This document shows, piece by piece, positions 1-12,218 of a stretch of DNA of 64,000 nucleotides (positions are counted from its first letter, which is position 1; each line of letters opens with the position of its first letter). The position numbers and the translations under genes were made by a program. This stretch comes from Artemia franciscana (lineage: Eukaryota; Arthropoda; Branchiopoda; Anostraca; Artemiidae): positions 2,041,043-2,105,042 of the forward strand of contig NC_088868.1 of the NCBI RefSeq assembly GCF_032884065.1, in the 5' to 3' direction. Under the pieces are notes generated by a model, which was not told the DNA's origin, did not search any database, and saw nothing but the letters and a program-made list of their open reading frames with translations.

Positions 1-300
1 GCTCTTTACCTAAGTAGTGCCTAGGCACCGCCTAAGGCTTCACCGTTCCATTCAAAAATACCCTTGGCCTTAGCTATTCTACTTACAAAATCTTCTTCGC
101 ATCCACCATCTTTATTAATAATACTACCCAGGTAAGTGAAGCTATCCACTTCATAGATCTTCTCGCTACCCTACATCACGTTGCACCTTGACTTTTTCCC
201 AATCTAAGCGACTAAGTTTTCTTAACGTTAAAATTCAAACCTATTCTTTCACCCTGACCTCTCAAAACCTTCAAAAAAATCATTGATTTTGCTAGCATTT
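1..300 (-). mobile_element. LINE-A fragment (C-terminal part of reverse transcriptase ORF)
   Basis: Read on the minus strand, about 60-180 encodes the peptide EKIYEVDSFTYLGSIINKDG followed by residues resembling EEDFVSRIAKAKG. This is the conserved stretch downstream of the RT YADD box in APE-type LINEs of the 'craniofacial development protein 2-like' kind. The same stretch is present at 8724-9005 (minus) and 32630-32740 (plus), so this is one family, called LINE-A here. The frame is broken on both sides and the copy runs off the window edge, so it is a dead fragment. Clade (RTE or CR1-like) not determined. Confidence 0.75.
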
Positions 301-434
301 TCAGCTAGTGCACTCAAATTATCAGCAAAGAATAATTCGAGAATAGTTTCAATTTCCCATTGGATTCCATGATCTCCCATAGCCTTTTGTCGTTTTCCTT
401 AGGACAAAGTTCTTCAAAATGATCCATGTAAACA

Positions 435-516
435 GAGATCATTTTAGTGTTGCAATGATAGTTGATCATTTCAGTAACGATCATTTGAGTGATGCAATGA
501 TCATTTAGTGGCAATG
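435..516. repeat. short degenerate tandem repeat
   Basis: Four near-copies of a 15-27 bp word starting GATCATTT and usually containing AGTG and GCAATG follow each other. No coding signal. Probably a small minisatellite lying between two LINE-A fragments. Confidence 0.5.
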
Positions 517-759
517 CTGCCACCTAACTGGCATCATTGCCAACGTAAAAGCGCTGCCAAGTGAAGACCGATGCGGGCAAAATGTATTAGGTTTTTTTGA
601 GGGGGTGGGGGTTAGACCAGGGCACATTGTATAGAAGGAGTTGCTGAAGAAACTTCGAAAGGGGCTCATTCGATAGGAAAGTGAAAGGGCTAGTGCCGTT
701 TGCTGTTTGCCTTTTTGTTTTTCACTGTTGGTCTTTTGTGTAAAAGACTGACCTTGGAT

Positions 760-1190
760 TACTACTACTACTAACAACTCACAGCAGCACCAAGCCGTAG
801 CAAAAACACAGCTACGTACGCTCCTTCTCCTTCCCAATCTATTCAAAATCTCACTCCTTACACCCTCCCACGAAGTTCATATTTCCTTTGAATCTTTCTT
901 TATGACATACTCCCACCCCAAAAGACTACGACTTGCTTTCCATTTAGCCATAGACGGTTGGCCAAAAAGGACAATCTTCGGCAATCTGTCCTACTTCTCG
1001 CGCATAACATGCCCTAACCATCTCAACCTTTCTTTCATTGCAGCCCTAGAAATCGGGACTGAACCAAGCTTTTCGCACAGCCTACTGTTTGAAATACGAT
1101 CAGTCAGCCGGTTACCCAGAGCAATCCGTAGGGAATATCTCTGAAAAACATAGTTCAGTACTGAACTAGCTTTCAGTACTGAAATAGCTT
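760..1190 (-). mobile_element. LINE-A 3' end (C-terminus and 3' tail)
   Basis: On the minus strand the order is FQRYSLRIALGNRLTDRISN, then CEKLGSVPISRAAMKERL, RWLGHV, then DRLPKIVLFGQPS, and near the end RSVRSC with remnants of a LGAAVSC-type terminus. This is the C-terminal tail of the LINE-A RT protein, known from related LINEs to follow the RT domain. The 3' end is a short (GTA)n tail, seen on the plus strand as ACTACTACTACTA at about 761-773. Several frame changes make it a decayed copy. It is probably a second insertion and not continuous with bases 1-300, since the protein order is not collinear with that fragment. Confidence 0.8.
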
Positions 1191-1395
1191 TCATGGTGTC
1201 AACATCTAAACTAATTGGATTATTTTTCATTTTCACATACCTGATAGTCTGAGGTATGAATTTTTATTCCCACTTGCTAGATCTCACAGTATTTGGCAAA
1301 ATACCAGTTATTAATTAAAACTTGTGTGACGATTTATCAAGGTGTCAAAATCTATTGATTTCACATATTTGATATCCTATGGACTTAAATTGAAT

Positions 1396-1470
1396 GTAAG
1401 GAGAGAGGGAATAGAGGGAGAGGAAAGAAAAAGAAAAGAGAGGGAAGGTGGAGTAAGGGAGTGAGGCAGG
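1396..1470 (+). repeat. purine-rich low-complexity tract
   Basis: About 75 bases almost free of C and low in T (GGAGAGAGGGAAT-like). Nothing else is recognisable between 1190 and 1576. Confidence 0.6.
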
Positions 1471-1575
1471 TTAATTTTAGAAAGCATTTGGTCAGTTTAA
1501 AATGGAAAAAAAAATTAATTTTCAATCCTGTTTTGAACTTTTTAAGCCGATCTCTAACTGATAGAGTTAGGCAAG

Positions 1576-2490
1576 AGTGAATCCAAAAGGAAGCTGTCGC
1601 TTATTTTAATCGCAGTACCATTATCCAAGCAAAGAAAGTTTTTTATGCCGAACTAAGTGTTACAACCCGAATGGTGACTCTCTCTAAAGATGAAGATAAT
1701 ATTCTTAACATGTGTAAAACTTTATTTGCTGCTGCCAAGCAAAACCTAAAAATCCCAAAAATTGTTATTCTTACTCCATGTGAAGTCCAAACTATAAGAG
1801 AGGCCGTAAATGCCACAGTTGTATCCAAGGTCAATGAGTTATCGCGTAAATTGGATAGAGTTCTGGCAAACATATCTCACCCTTCAAGTAGCCTATCTGA
1901 CCAGTCACTGGTCTTGCCCCAAAGTCATGATTCAATGCCTAAGCCCTCGTATGCTGTAATCCTAAAAAACCCTCCAAAAGAACTAAAAGGCCCAACGGAG
2001 CGCCAAGCATTTATAGACAGTTTTTGTCCTAGCCCTGGCAGCGATGTATCTGAGCTACGCCGTGACAAGAATGAATGGAACCTTGTCGTCTCGTCTAAAG
2101 AAACCGCTACTCTAATTGTTAAAAAGGCAAAGCGTTCTGACCCCACTCCAAATGCTCCACTTAAGGAGTCTGCTTTTGTTGCTGTTATTAAACAAGTACC
2201 GGACGAATCTCTTCAAAGAAGAATTGAATGTCTTACCACTTTTTGCAGACTAATACAATCTTCTCCATTTTCTAGTCCAGCACCGTTATGGTGGTTCCAG
2301 TCTTCACGTCGGATCCTATTTCTAGGAAGCCCCTTTCTTATTTTGTCCCAATAGCTTGTCATTAATGCTTCAACCTGAAAAAAACGACAGCTTGAGCGTG
2401 GATCAAATGAGAACCTTAATCAGTTCGTCACCAAAGCAGCAACAGAACGATAACAGTCTTTCATTTGCCGCATTTTTTTTTAATTGATTG
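1576..2490 (+). pseudogene. LINE ORF1 (gag-like) remnant
   Basis: An open frame runs from about 1576 to 2354; the first ATG in it is at 1671 but the frame is open upstream of it (KEAVAYFNRSTI), so the true start is missing and the copy is 5'-truncated. The protein has a coiled-coil-like N-terminal half (VSKVNELSRKLDRVL), a Ser/Pro-rich linker, then PSYAVILKNPP and VSELRRDKNEWNLVVSSKET. The latter resembles the conserved region of ORF1 proteins of animal non-LTR elements, where it precedes CCHC knuckles. No zinc knuckles are found here. After about residue 190 the sense continues only in other frames (LSVDQMRTLISSSPKQQQN near 2400), so it is broken. A host gene is possible but less likely given the surroundings. 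Confidence 0.55.
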
Positions 2491-2899
2491 TAAAATAATA
2501 GGTCAGACTTGTGCAAAAAGTACACGAAGACAAAACAATCTGTAGGTGTAACCACATCAGGTTGACTGTTCAAACAGTTTTCTTTGAATTATACAGATGC
2601 TCTTTCACTTCATTGTCCTTAAATTTTTTTAGCAAAACTTGGCTGTACCTACCATAACCAGAAATAAAACATAAATGAAATCCTGATCTTATGAAGGGAA
2701 CACATTAGTAACAAAAGAGTAGTGTCATTCAATTACCCAATCAACAATCTTTCCAAATATAATAGTCACTGCTGTGATAGTTGCACCTTAAACCTCCATC
2801 CTAATGATGCCAGGAAACTTTTTTGTCCATTATTTTTATTACTTTAATCATGCCGCATCTCCTTCGTAAATGGGCTTTTCCATTCTTAACCTGGCCAAC
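2491..2899. other. no recognisable feature
   Basis: AT-rich sequence without a sustained open frame or repeat matching the rest of the window. Confidence 0.5.
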
Positions 2900-3935
2900 C
2901 CCCTTTTTCCCAGGGGATATCGTATCGAACCAGTGATCTCAGAAGATCGGGAGAGGCCTGATTTTATCCGAATTCAAAAGTTCTAGCGCCCTTTTAAGTG
3001 ACCAAATATATTAGAGGACAAATAGCCCCCTCTCCTGCGCCACATTTTCTCATACTAGTCCGATCAAAATTTTTAGATGGCCAATTTTGTTCAGTCAAGT
3101 TGAAAGATTAATAGTTATGTCTTTGAGCATGAGATAAGAAAAAACATTTATTTTAAAAATGTCTATCACAAGCCCTGATGATCCGAACTTGCATTTCGGA
3201 GTCATATAACCAAAAAAAAAATCATAAATAAAGGACACAACCAAAAAAATGATGAAAAATACCAAAAACAACAATATCAGAGTAACAAAACCACTCATTA
3301 GTCGAAAATATTAAGCAGCAAAATGTCAGAAGACCAAAAAGGTAGACCAAAAAGCCAAAAAAAACTAAAAGGACTGAAATAAAAAAATAACTCTGCACAT
3401 CCGCAGGGGGGAGGGCTACAAACTATGATCTTTGGCCATTGTTCATATTTAGTATTGGCTATTGGCAAATATGCATATATTTTTCGGTGGGGGAGGGGGC
3501 ATTTCCTGGAGGGGAGTTTCTGGAGGATTTCCTCGAGGGGAGTACGTGGAAATATCTTTCTATAGAGAAATTTTTTGTGGAGGAAGGAGATTTTACATAG
3601 AGGGGGAGCTGGATTTTACGGTATTAATTAAAACGATCAGAAAAAAATTCAAATAAAAGTAAGGAGCAACATTGAAACTTTAAACAAATAGACATTATTA
3701 CGTATACAAAGGGGTTGATGCTTCTTCAAAACCTTGCTATTTATGCTAAATATAAAAAATGGCGTATTATTCTAATTAAACGGGCCTTTGTGTTTCAGGA
3801 GTCAGTCTTGAATAAGTGAAAAAAAAGTCAAACTTGAGCGTAAAGAATGAGGTAGGGGCAATACCCCTCATATACATAACGATTTCTGTTAGTTTTAAGT
3901 TTTAATGTTGCTAATTATTTTCAATTAAAAGACTT
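2900..3935 (+). repeat. family A repeat copy (core plus one foldback)
   Basis: Shares ordered words with the copies at 32741, 33940 and 37450: a GGGGATATCGTATCGAACCA-like start, AAAAGTTCTAGCGCCC, a pyrimidine block CCCCCTCTCC, TTTTGTTCAG, and a G-rich block near 3480-3530. It ends in an imperfect foldback (about 3650-3925) whose left arm begins AAAGTAAGGAGCAACATT and whose right arm ends AATGTTGCTAATTATTTTCA. The palindromic head seen in complete copies is missing. Non-coding; small open frames in it are accidental. Confidence 0.75.
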
Positions 3936-4849
3936 GTTTGTTTTTTGTGTTTAATTCTAAAAGGTTTGATAACAGATGCCAGCTCTAACGACTGAATGGA
4001 ATATACAGAGACGACCTAACTGTCTCTGGTAGCTTTTTTAAGCCTGGAAATGAACTCAAGTTAGCTTCTTTTTTTGCTATCCCCTTTTTTGCTACTCTTT
4101 CCGAATTATAAGTTTTTTCCCCATTTTATATCTATTGATTTGTCATCATTTGTTATGTGCTTAGTGTCAAGATAATGGTGATATGGATTTGGAAGAAACG
4201 GTGCTCGTCCAGAGTTAGTTCTCATAAAAATTGGTGCATGAAGAACGATCTCGACATGCCTCTGGATATCTGGCTAGCTAATACAAAACCAAATACACCT
4301 AGGGACCTTTGGGTTGGCAGTCCTTCTCTTGAAACTTCTATTGCTACGCATGGAGCCAGAAACTCAGCCTCAGATATATCATTTCAAACTCTTTCTCGAC
4401 CCCAAACTGCCCAAGGACGACTCCCTCTGAATATCATTGACCAAGATGGCATCAATATGGTCACCTAGTACGTTCTGACACTGAACCAACCCGGTTTAAA
4501 GCTTCTATTAGCCAAAGGATTAAAGAAATATAAATCTGTAATTGCTGGAATCACTGAAACTCATCTATTTGGTGATGGTGTGGAGTGCATTGGTGATGGA
4601 CACACTGCTCTGGTCTGGTGGTCACCAGAAATGAGGAGGCACTGGCTTAGTGCTGAACAGTTCCACACGCCAGGCCCTCTTGTCTTTCCAAACAGTAACA
4701 CCCAGGCTCCTGATAGCAAGCATCGACTGTAAACATGGAAAAATATCCATCATCCCATGTTACGCCCCACAAGTGAAGCCAAGCACGAAGATAAGGATGA
4801 TTTTCATACTCTTTTAAGTTCTGAGCTCTTGTCAGCTACTTACTTTACA

Positions 4850-5125
4850 TACTTAGATCCTCTTACGCCTGGGAGCGCACAGGGAAGCAAAGTTAGACCT
4901 CCAACTTGACCGTACTTGTGGCAAAGACCAAAGTTTATTCAAAGTGGCTCGGAGACTCGTTGCATCTTTCTCCAGGGATCTACGAAGTGTTCTGCGTTTT
5001 CTTCCACTCCTTTGAATGCCGGGTGGGGCCCAACACCAGAAATCGTGTGGGGAGCGTCCTTCACTCATGCAGGTCATATTCCCCCAACACTTCCATCTTC
5101 TCATTCTGATCCCGTCGGTCACCAG
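4850..5125 (-). mobile_element. nested LINE-C 3' end, antisense inside LINE-B
   Basis: On the minus strand 5122-4853 is open and reads MTDGIRMRRWKCWGNM, then RSGRKRRTLRRSLEKDA, WSLPQVRSSWRSNF, ASLCAPRRKRI. That layout (GRPK-like, LEKD, WR, ALCA-R) is the usual C-terminus of LINE ORF2 proteins. It lies between the LINE-B endonuclease halves (LLSSELLSA ending near 4840; SVSPRDYLILLGD from about 5310) and so is an insertion into LINE-B. The host element is sense and this piece is antisense. Confidence 0.7.
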
Positions 5126-5139
5126 TTTAAACCCATTTG

Positions 5140-5255
5140 GTGTATGCCCGGGAGGCCAACAGGGTTACCCTGTTGGCTCCCTCAGGCCACAACTGACAGT
5201 CCAAAGTTCATAAAGTGGTGAGGGTTGGTCGACAGGCTAGTAGCCTGTTACCGTA
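5140..5255 (+). repeat. two consecutive hairpins within the LINE-C insert
   Basis: GCCAACAGGG at about 5154 pairs with CCCTGTTGGC after a 2-4 base loop, giving a 10-bp perfect stem. About 60 bases on, CAGGCTA and TAGCCTG around 5233-5248 form a second 7-bp stem. The segment lies between the antisense LINE-C end and the resumed LINE-B endonuclease. It could be a LINE 5' leader placed in inverted orientation (twin priming), but that is inference. Confidence 0.45.
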
Positions 5256-7799
5256 AAAAAACAATTATTACTGAATCAACAACAAATGGTCTCGGAATTT
5301 TCTCGTCAGTATCTCCCCGTGACTACCTCATCCTTCTAGGAGATATGAATGCTAGCATTTCAAATGAGTCAAGCCAGTGGGATTTCGTTGTTGGACCCTT
5401 AACAGCAGATAGCCTAAACGACAACGGAGAGAATTTTGAACTGCTGTCTCGCCCAGAATCTTACCATTGCAGACACATAGTTATAGGAATACACCAGGTA
5501 CAGGAATGATGAATCAAAGAAGATGATGCTCTACTACATCGTCATATGCCGGCGATGGCTGTCGTCTGTACAGAATTGTCACACCTACCGAGGTGCCAAG
5601 CTTGGGAACACCACGTCTTTTAGCAGCCAAAATCAGGCTTCGCCTAAAAGATACAAAAGCAGCCAGATACCTCAGAAAATTGACACCTACCGTATCCAGC
5701 AAGATCTCACTTTGGCTAAGCAGCATCAGGTCGATATATCCGATAGATTTGAGTTCCTTACGCAGTGCGACGATAGTGAAGCTGTATGGAAGGTCTTCAA
5801 AGAATATACTCTTGCAACTTTAATTAGTGTTGCTGGAATGAAGCAGTTTAAGAAAAGAGACTGGATCAGTAACGAGTCCCTCGCCATTATTGATCACTGA
5901 CGGGAATCCCGCCTTTGCGGGGACATGACCGTGTCTAGACGACTGAATAAAGAGCGTAACATCATGCTGAACAAGGATCGTAAGACTTTTTTTACCAAAA
6001 ACCAGGCGAGCTCACAGAGGCAGCCAGTAAAAATGATGGAGGAGCCACATATAAGATACTCCGTGAGTTTTCAGGTCAATAGACTCAAACTACATCGTAT
6101 CTCCGTAACTCCAGTAGCAAGAATTCTTATGACCAACAACAGTGCCTCCACCAGTAGGAAGTCCACTTCGAGAAGCTACTAAGCTTAGACCCACCTGACC
6201 AAATTGACGACTAGATTATTGCTGCTGATTAAACTCCTACACCTGCCCTCGATGGCCCTGAATTAACAGCAGAAAAGGTTAAAGCTGCAGTATGAAAGCT
6301 GAAGAAAAACAAAGCACCGGGATTGGGTGGCTAGACATCAGAACTTCTTAAAAATAAAGATCCATCCATGACCCTCTGGATAAAAGCGCTTTTTAATACT
6401 GTGTAACACTCTGAAATGATACCATCAGACAGGAGAAGAAGCTTACTTGTGCCAGTCTACAAGAGAAAAGGAAGTAAATCAGAATGCAATAATTATAGCG
6501 GAATAACTCTGCTCTTGGTACCCGGCAAACTCTTCGCCATACTGCTCCTCAAGCGTTCGGAAAAGATGTGTTGCTGCTTCCAAAATTTTCCACTCTATCA
6601 TGGACCATGTTCTAAACAAAACACCGCTGAAGCATCCGTCTGGCATCGATGTCAGTGGAAGAGTTCTGTCAGATGTTTACTTTGCTGATAATTTTGCATT
6701 TGTATGTAAAAATCTCACTGATATGAAAACTGCCCTGGAACCGCTAGCATCTATTGCAGAAAAACTTGGTTTAAATGTAAACTGGGCCGTGACCAAAATA
6801 TTGCCTGTGGACAAGACACCATGCAGCCCCCTGATAACTATAGAAGTATATGGCCATAATGTTGAGACAGTCAAGTAGTTTATCTACCTTGGTTCAATTG
6901 TCTGCTCAAACGGGTATCTAGATCCAGAGATATCAGCAAGGGTGGCAAAGAGGAACGCCTTATTCAGCCGTCTGTTGAGAACAATATTCCACAAATTCCA
7001 GATCCGCCGTCTACAGTAAGTTCGTATCTACTCTGCGTCGGTAGTAAGTGTTGTGCTGTACACGTCATAAAGTTGGCCTTTGACTCGGTCGCAGATGAAG
7101 ATAGATGCTGTCCAGACAAAACACCTCTTCAAAGTCAAACACGTTAGGTGGCTTGACAAAGTAAGGAACATGGATGTCCTCCGTTCCTTCAAGTTACCCC
7201 CCCCCCCCTTTCCGAACAGCTTGAGTCCTGCTGGTTGCGTTGGTACGGTAATTTACTTCAACTGCCCACTGAAACACCTCCCCGACTTATATCTGACTTC
7301 GATCCAGCTGCAAACGGCTAAAAATAGACCACATATGAGATGGATGGATATCGTCCACGATTGACTCACAGCGTGGGGCATTGACCCCAGCGAAGCTCCT
7401 ACCCTCGCTCAAAACAGGCCACTCTAGAGAGGAATAGCGGCACTGACATCTGGTTTCCTCTACGCTGTTGGCGCTGCCAAGCAAGAGCTTTAAGTCAAGG
7501 GAGTCAAGTAAAAGTAGTGTCAAAATCAATGTCTTTCAGTAAACGGTGTTGCATAGGAAAATTTAATTTTTACGTTCTTCCCTTTTTGTGAAGAAAGAAT
7601 AATGGATGATCTACCTCCATCCTTAAATCTTTTTTTTGTTTAGAATTGCTCAGCTTTTGTATGTTTCTACTGCTTTCCAGAATTTATTATAAACTTGTGC
7701 AAAATCAGTGCTAGAGCACAATCTAGACACAGAAAAACAGGTAAATCACTTGTAAAAGATGCCTAGGCTCTAAAACTTTTCGCTCATTTTACTAGCAAA

Positions 7800-8262
<463 letters not shown>

Positions 8263-9015
8263 CCAATACTACTACTACTATTAATAACTCACTGCAGCAC
8301 CAAGCCACCAGAGGTCAACACAGCTACGCACGCTCCTCCTCCCACCTAATCTATTCAAGGTTTCCCTCTTTACATCCTCCCAAGAAGTTCATATTTTCTT
8401 TAAATCTTTATTCATGACATCCTCCCAACCCAGACGAGGACGACCTGATTTCTGTCTAGTCCCAGACGGTTGGCCAAAAAGGACAATCTTCGGCAATCTG
8501 TCATCCTTCATCCGCGGAACGTGGCCTAGCCATCTCAACATTTCTTTCATTATAGCCCTAGAAAGCGGTACAGAACCACATTTTTCGTACAACCTACTGT
8601 TAGAAATATGGTTAGTCAGCCGGGTAGCCAGAACAATCGGTAGGCAATTTCTCTGGAAAAATCTATTAAATTTTCATCAACTTTTCGGAGCCCATGCTTC
8701 AGAGCCATATTTGACCACTGTCATCACTTCCAATATTCTAATCTTGGTTTGCAGACTTCACTTTCTAGTCTTCCAAACTTTTTTGACTTTGAAAAAACAC
8801 CCTGAGCCTTAGATATTCTACTTTTAACATCTTCACTGCTCCCACCGTCTGTATTAATAATAGTACCAAGGTAAATGAACCTGCCAACCTGATCAATCTT
8901 TTCTTTACCCGACGTCACCTTTTCATCTTCACTTATTTCTAGCTTTAGTAGCTTAGTCTTCTTCACAATAATCTTCAAGCCTATTCTTACACCCAGAACT
9001 CGCAAAATCTCTTAA
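8263..9015 (-). mobile_element. LINE-A copy, 5'-truncated, antisense
   Basis: Minus-strand order: RIGLKIIVKKTKLLKLEISE (8980-8920), VGRFIYLGTIINTDGGSS (about 8880-8830), ISKAQGVFSKSKKFG, then YEKCGSVPLSRAIMKEML (8590-8540), RWLGHVPRMKDDRLPKIVL, FGQPSGTRQKSGRPRLGWED, and finally a (GTA)n tail at 8266-8281. This is the RT C-terminal third of LINE-A, collinear but with frame changes. The RT catalytic box is not included, so it is a typical 5'-truncated dead copy. Confidence 0.85.
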
Positions 9016-9895
9016 AATTCATTCTGTTTAAGGGAAGCTGAAATTTCTATTCCTTGTAGTTCTGTAATTAAATCAGGTATAACCAAGTTCTGTCATTTTT
9101 CAAAATATACTTAATGTTAGGATGTCAAAGATTTTCTCCTCCCCCTCCCCCATAGACAATTCCATCGTGCCAATACAATGTCACTAAAAAAACAAAAATT
9201 CTTATAAATACAGAATAATTTTTGCTTGTGATTATCTGTCACAAGTTAACTTCGGAACTAACTGTATAGTAACCTATTTCTAATAATGCATCCGCTAAAT
9301 CAAGTACTATAACCCATTCATAACTTTTAATGTATAAATGGTACGGGAAAGCATTACAAAATTCATCAGTAATATCAATCAATTAGAAAGCAATAGAGAG
9401 CGATCTCTACAGAGTGTTTTGGACAATCGATCTAGATTATGTCTTGCATAGCAAAAAAGAGGCGATTAAATAAAAAGGGAAAGTAATTCTAGCTTTTTGA
9501 GATCAGAGCCTAGACGATTTACTTCTTCATAATTTTAAGTTGATTTTCAGAAATAAATCAGGCACGTCCGTTCATATTTTTTCTTGGTGGAGGGGGATTA
9601 TGAACCACGTGAAATCAATTAAAACTTTGTTTTGAATAGATCATAAGGTGTCAATAAGTTCCATTTTATATCCGTTTTCAAACATTATCAACGGCTTTCA
9701 GTAAATTTTAAACTAGTTTTTGGAATACATATTGGTATTAATTATAATTGACATTGTTTCGTTTTTCGCTAACATTAGGAAAATTTGCAAGATGTTCCGC
9801 TTAAGTGTTTTATGGGGATACTTAGACATGAATTAGTTTTAATTCTTCTTCTAATTCGTGAATAAAATCGAAACAACGTGACCCTTGGGGAGCCT
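9016..9895. other. no recognisable feature
   Basis: AT-rich, no long open frame, no match to other repeats in the window that I can see. Confidence 0.5.
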
Positions 9896-9964
9896 TCAAT
9901 TGGTTCAACCAATTCCCAATTCTTCAATTCCTTCAATTGGTTGAATTGGTTCAACCAATTCTCA
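9896..9964. repeat. palindromic CAATTGGTT minisatellite
   Basis: Two copies of a dyad built from CAATTGGTTCAACCAATT (9898-9920 and about 9940-9960) plus single CAATTG words between them. Each unit is its own inverted repeat and could form a cruciform. Confidence 0.7.
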
Positions 9965-10139
9965 GGTAGCATCTGAATTTAAAATATCAGGTGAAGGGGA
10001 AAACCCAGCTACAAGAACAGGAAATAAATTCTGGTTCCGTTGGGGGCCTTAAGTATTAAAATACTTAGGTGAATCGGAAACAAGACATTTATAAGTGGCC
10101 ATCATCACAAAATACAAATTTCCCCTTATTGTACTCCCT

Positions 10140-11150
10140 TCCATCTATTATGCAACCTAGAAATGTCAAATCCAACCTCAATTTATTCCCAAGATATTGA
10201 AAGTATGGTATTTTAATAAATTGAATGCACATAGTTTAATTTTATGTAATTTTAAAATCTCATCCCAAGTCATAGTTGAACATCCGACCATTCCCAAGAT
10301 AAAACAGACATGAAATTTCCTGGGTGCACAGAGCATTCTTTATTTATCCCTGCCCTTCCTGTACGTCAAAATTTGAGCTCCACTTAACCCCACGCTAAGA
10401 CTCTCTGAAAGATTCGACTTAACACCGAACCCTTGATCCAATCCCCTTTGAAAGGTACGTAAGCGTTTCATTTTAACACCCTTATATATTCCGAGTATAT
10501 AATTTCGACAACCTGGATGCACACAGGGTATATTTGCTAAAAATATTTCTTTGCTGTTTCTGACCATTCCTGAGATATTACACATACGCCAGATGGACGT
10601 GGTGTCTTTTTATTTAATTCAAAATTTCCTGAAAGTTTCAACTTATTACCCTTAGTTGTTCCTGAAACATTATATATGCACAATTTTTACTACCTAGATA
10701 CATATAGTGTCCTTTTATTTAGTTCAAAATCCCTTCAAGGTTCTCTTTTAATTTCAATTTAATACCTTTAGACACTCCTAAGAAATTCCAGACGTACCCC
10801 TCTTGGTGCTTTGATATAATTCAACACCTCCTCAACAATCTCTGAAAGCATCAAATTAACACCCTTGGTCATTTTTGAAACACTGCCGATATAGCATTTT
10901 GACAACTAGGATTTCTATGTTGTCTTTTGATTTAGTTCAAAACCCCTTTCAACATACCCAAAAATATTTTATTTAATACCCTTAGTCGTTCATATGATAA
11001 TACATATTCCCTCTTTTGATAATTTGGATGCAAATAGCGTGATTCGATTTAGTTTCACATGCTCTGAAAGTTCCATTTTCATAACTTTATCCATTCCTGA
11101 AATATTTTGGACCGACCATTTTCACAACTTGGATACACTTAGTCTGTTTG
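10140..11150. repeat. degenerate tandem array, unit about 125 bp
   Basis: The phrase order 'TTCCTGAAATATT - ACATAT - TTTTGACAAC - TTGGATGCACATAG - TTTTGATTTAGTTCAAAA - CCTGAAAGTTTCAA - TTAATACCCTTAG' recurs about every 110-140 bases from roughly 10150 to 11140, with eight or so diverged units. Single units of the same family occur at 14335-14480 and 43385-43610. It is non-coding and old, judged by divergence between units. Confidence 0.65.
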
Positions 11151-11464
11151 ATTAACCACCTCCAGATGCACAGCACAGAAATTTTCACTGAAAAATAGGA
11201 GAAAAACTAAATGCCCCACTCATAGAAATTAAATATCACTAATTTTGGAATTTTTACTCTACCCCCCCCCCGCCATTTTTAAGAAATATCCCCCCTGTAT
11301 GTTCATGATCTAGGGCCCTGCATCTGTATGAAACGCCGACGGTGAACAATGTTTAAACAAACTGAGTTGGTTAGAATAACATTAGTCAAGTCTTTGCCTA
11401 CTCTATCTTCAGAAGAATGATCCGAATTTTTATTATTGATAAAAAATAATTTCTGAGACCTCAA

Positions 11465-11720
11465 TGGCTAATCATGATAAAGCATAAAATCGCAAAAAAC
11501 GGAAGAAAACGAGGATAATAAACAGCCGGATAAAAAGTTGAAATTTATGCAAATATGTTGGTCAAAACCTCCTCTTGACCGTCCTCAGTGTAGAATAAAA
11601 CGATAAAAATATAAAAAAAAAACTTAAAACAAAATACAAAACTAAAATAGGATGACCCTTTCTTATTAACGGTGAAATGGTAACTAATTTAAGTGAGTAA
11701 AAGGTAACAGTATATAAATA
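11465..11720 (+). repeat. dispersed repeat, direct copy of 36410-36660
   Basis: Both loci share TATGCA, CGTCCTCAGTGTAGAATA, ATAAAAATATAAA, CTTAAAACAAAA and AGATGACCCTTTCT-like words in the same order and spacing. Estimated identity by eye is about 75-80 percent. No coding content. Confidence 0.65.
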
Positions 11721-12120
11721 ATGATAACCTATCTGAATGAAATAAGAGGAGCACGAAAAAAGAAAAAGTTTTATTCCAATCAGGGGCAATCAAACGTTTC
11801 AACACTAAAAGTTAAACCCACACATTACAACTCAAAATAAGTCACATCATTGAAGGGTAATTTGGCAGAAAAATAAATATGGAACAAGATCGAACTCTTA
11901 GTCGAAATTTTTAAGACATCCATTTTCTCAAATATTTCAAAGACTCTATCAAATTTTGACCTGTGTCTACATCACCTCTAAGCCGAAATGCAAAAAAAGA
12001 CATTCATAAAATCATGGACGAAAACATTAGAAGCAAAAAATTTGTTCAATCTGGTAACTTTATTCTGGGAAGAAGTTCATTGGACTTCCTCAGCTTTTTT
12101 TTAATGAATTGATCAAGGGT
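11721..12120. other. no recognisable feature
   Basis: AT-rich stretch without recognised repeat or open frame. Confidence 0.45.
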
Positions 12121-12125
12121 ACTCA

Positions 12126-12218
12126 AGGCCGTATCCAGGGGGGCTGGTGTTTTTATGCATTTAAAAAATATTTAACCCCCTCCCTCTCTGAACGAAAATC
12201 CTGGATACGGCCCTGTTG
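12126..12218. repeat. short inverted-repeat element (MITE-like)
   Basis: GGCCGTATCCAGG near 12128 is mirrored by CCTGGATACGGCC near 12202, giving 13-bp inverted ends around about 75 bases with T-, A- and C-rich blocks. A related arrangement occurs at 22745-22935 (TATATCCAGG ... CCTGGATACTG). Probably a small non-autonomous DNA transposon; no target duplication identified. Confidence 0.5.

Larger units (their letters stand above)
4157..7530 (+). mobile_element. LINE-B, decayed APE-endonuclease/RT non-LTR retrotransposon
   Basis: Broken frames in sense order spell one LINE protein. An upstream ORF piece lies at 4157-4466. The endonuclease start follows (LLAKGLKKYKSVIAGITETH near 4505, then a LVWW / MRRHWLSAEQF segment), the endonuclease centre DYLILLGDMNAS near 5323, and the linker HTYRGAKLGNT then RDWISNESLAIID near 5860. 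The RT start is near 6290-6350 (LKKNKAPG) with PVYKRKGSKSECNNYSGITL near 6450. The RT catalytic box appears as FADNFAF near 6680, where YADD would be expected. The C-terminal part is DMKTALEPLASIAEKLGLN and RPHMRWMDIVHD near 7330. Part of the RT between about 6600 and 6610 seems deleted (palm motifs A and B not found). Multiple stops and frame changes make it inactive. A different LINE interrupts it at about 4850-5300. Confidence 0.85.

Noticed and set aside
3095-3298. Hydrophobic 67-codon minus frame that looks like a membrane protein
   Set aside because: Arises from an A/T-rich part of a family A copy and is not conserved in the others.
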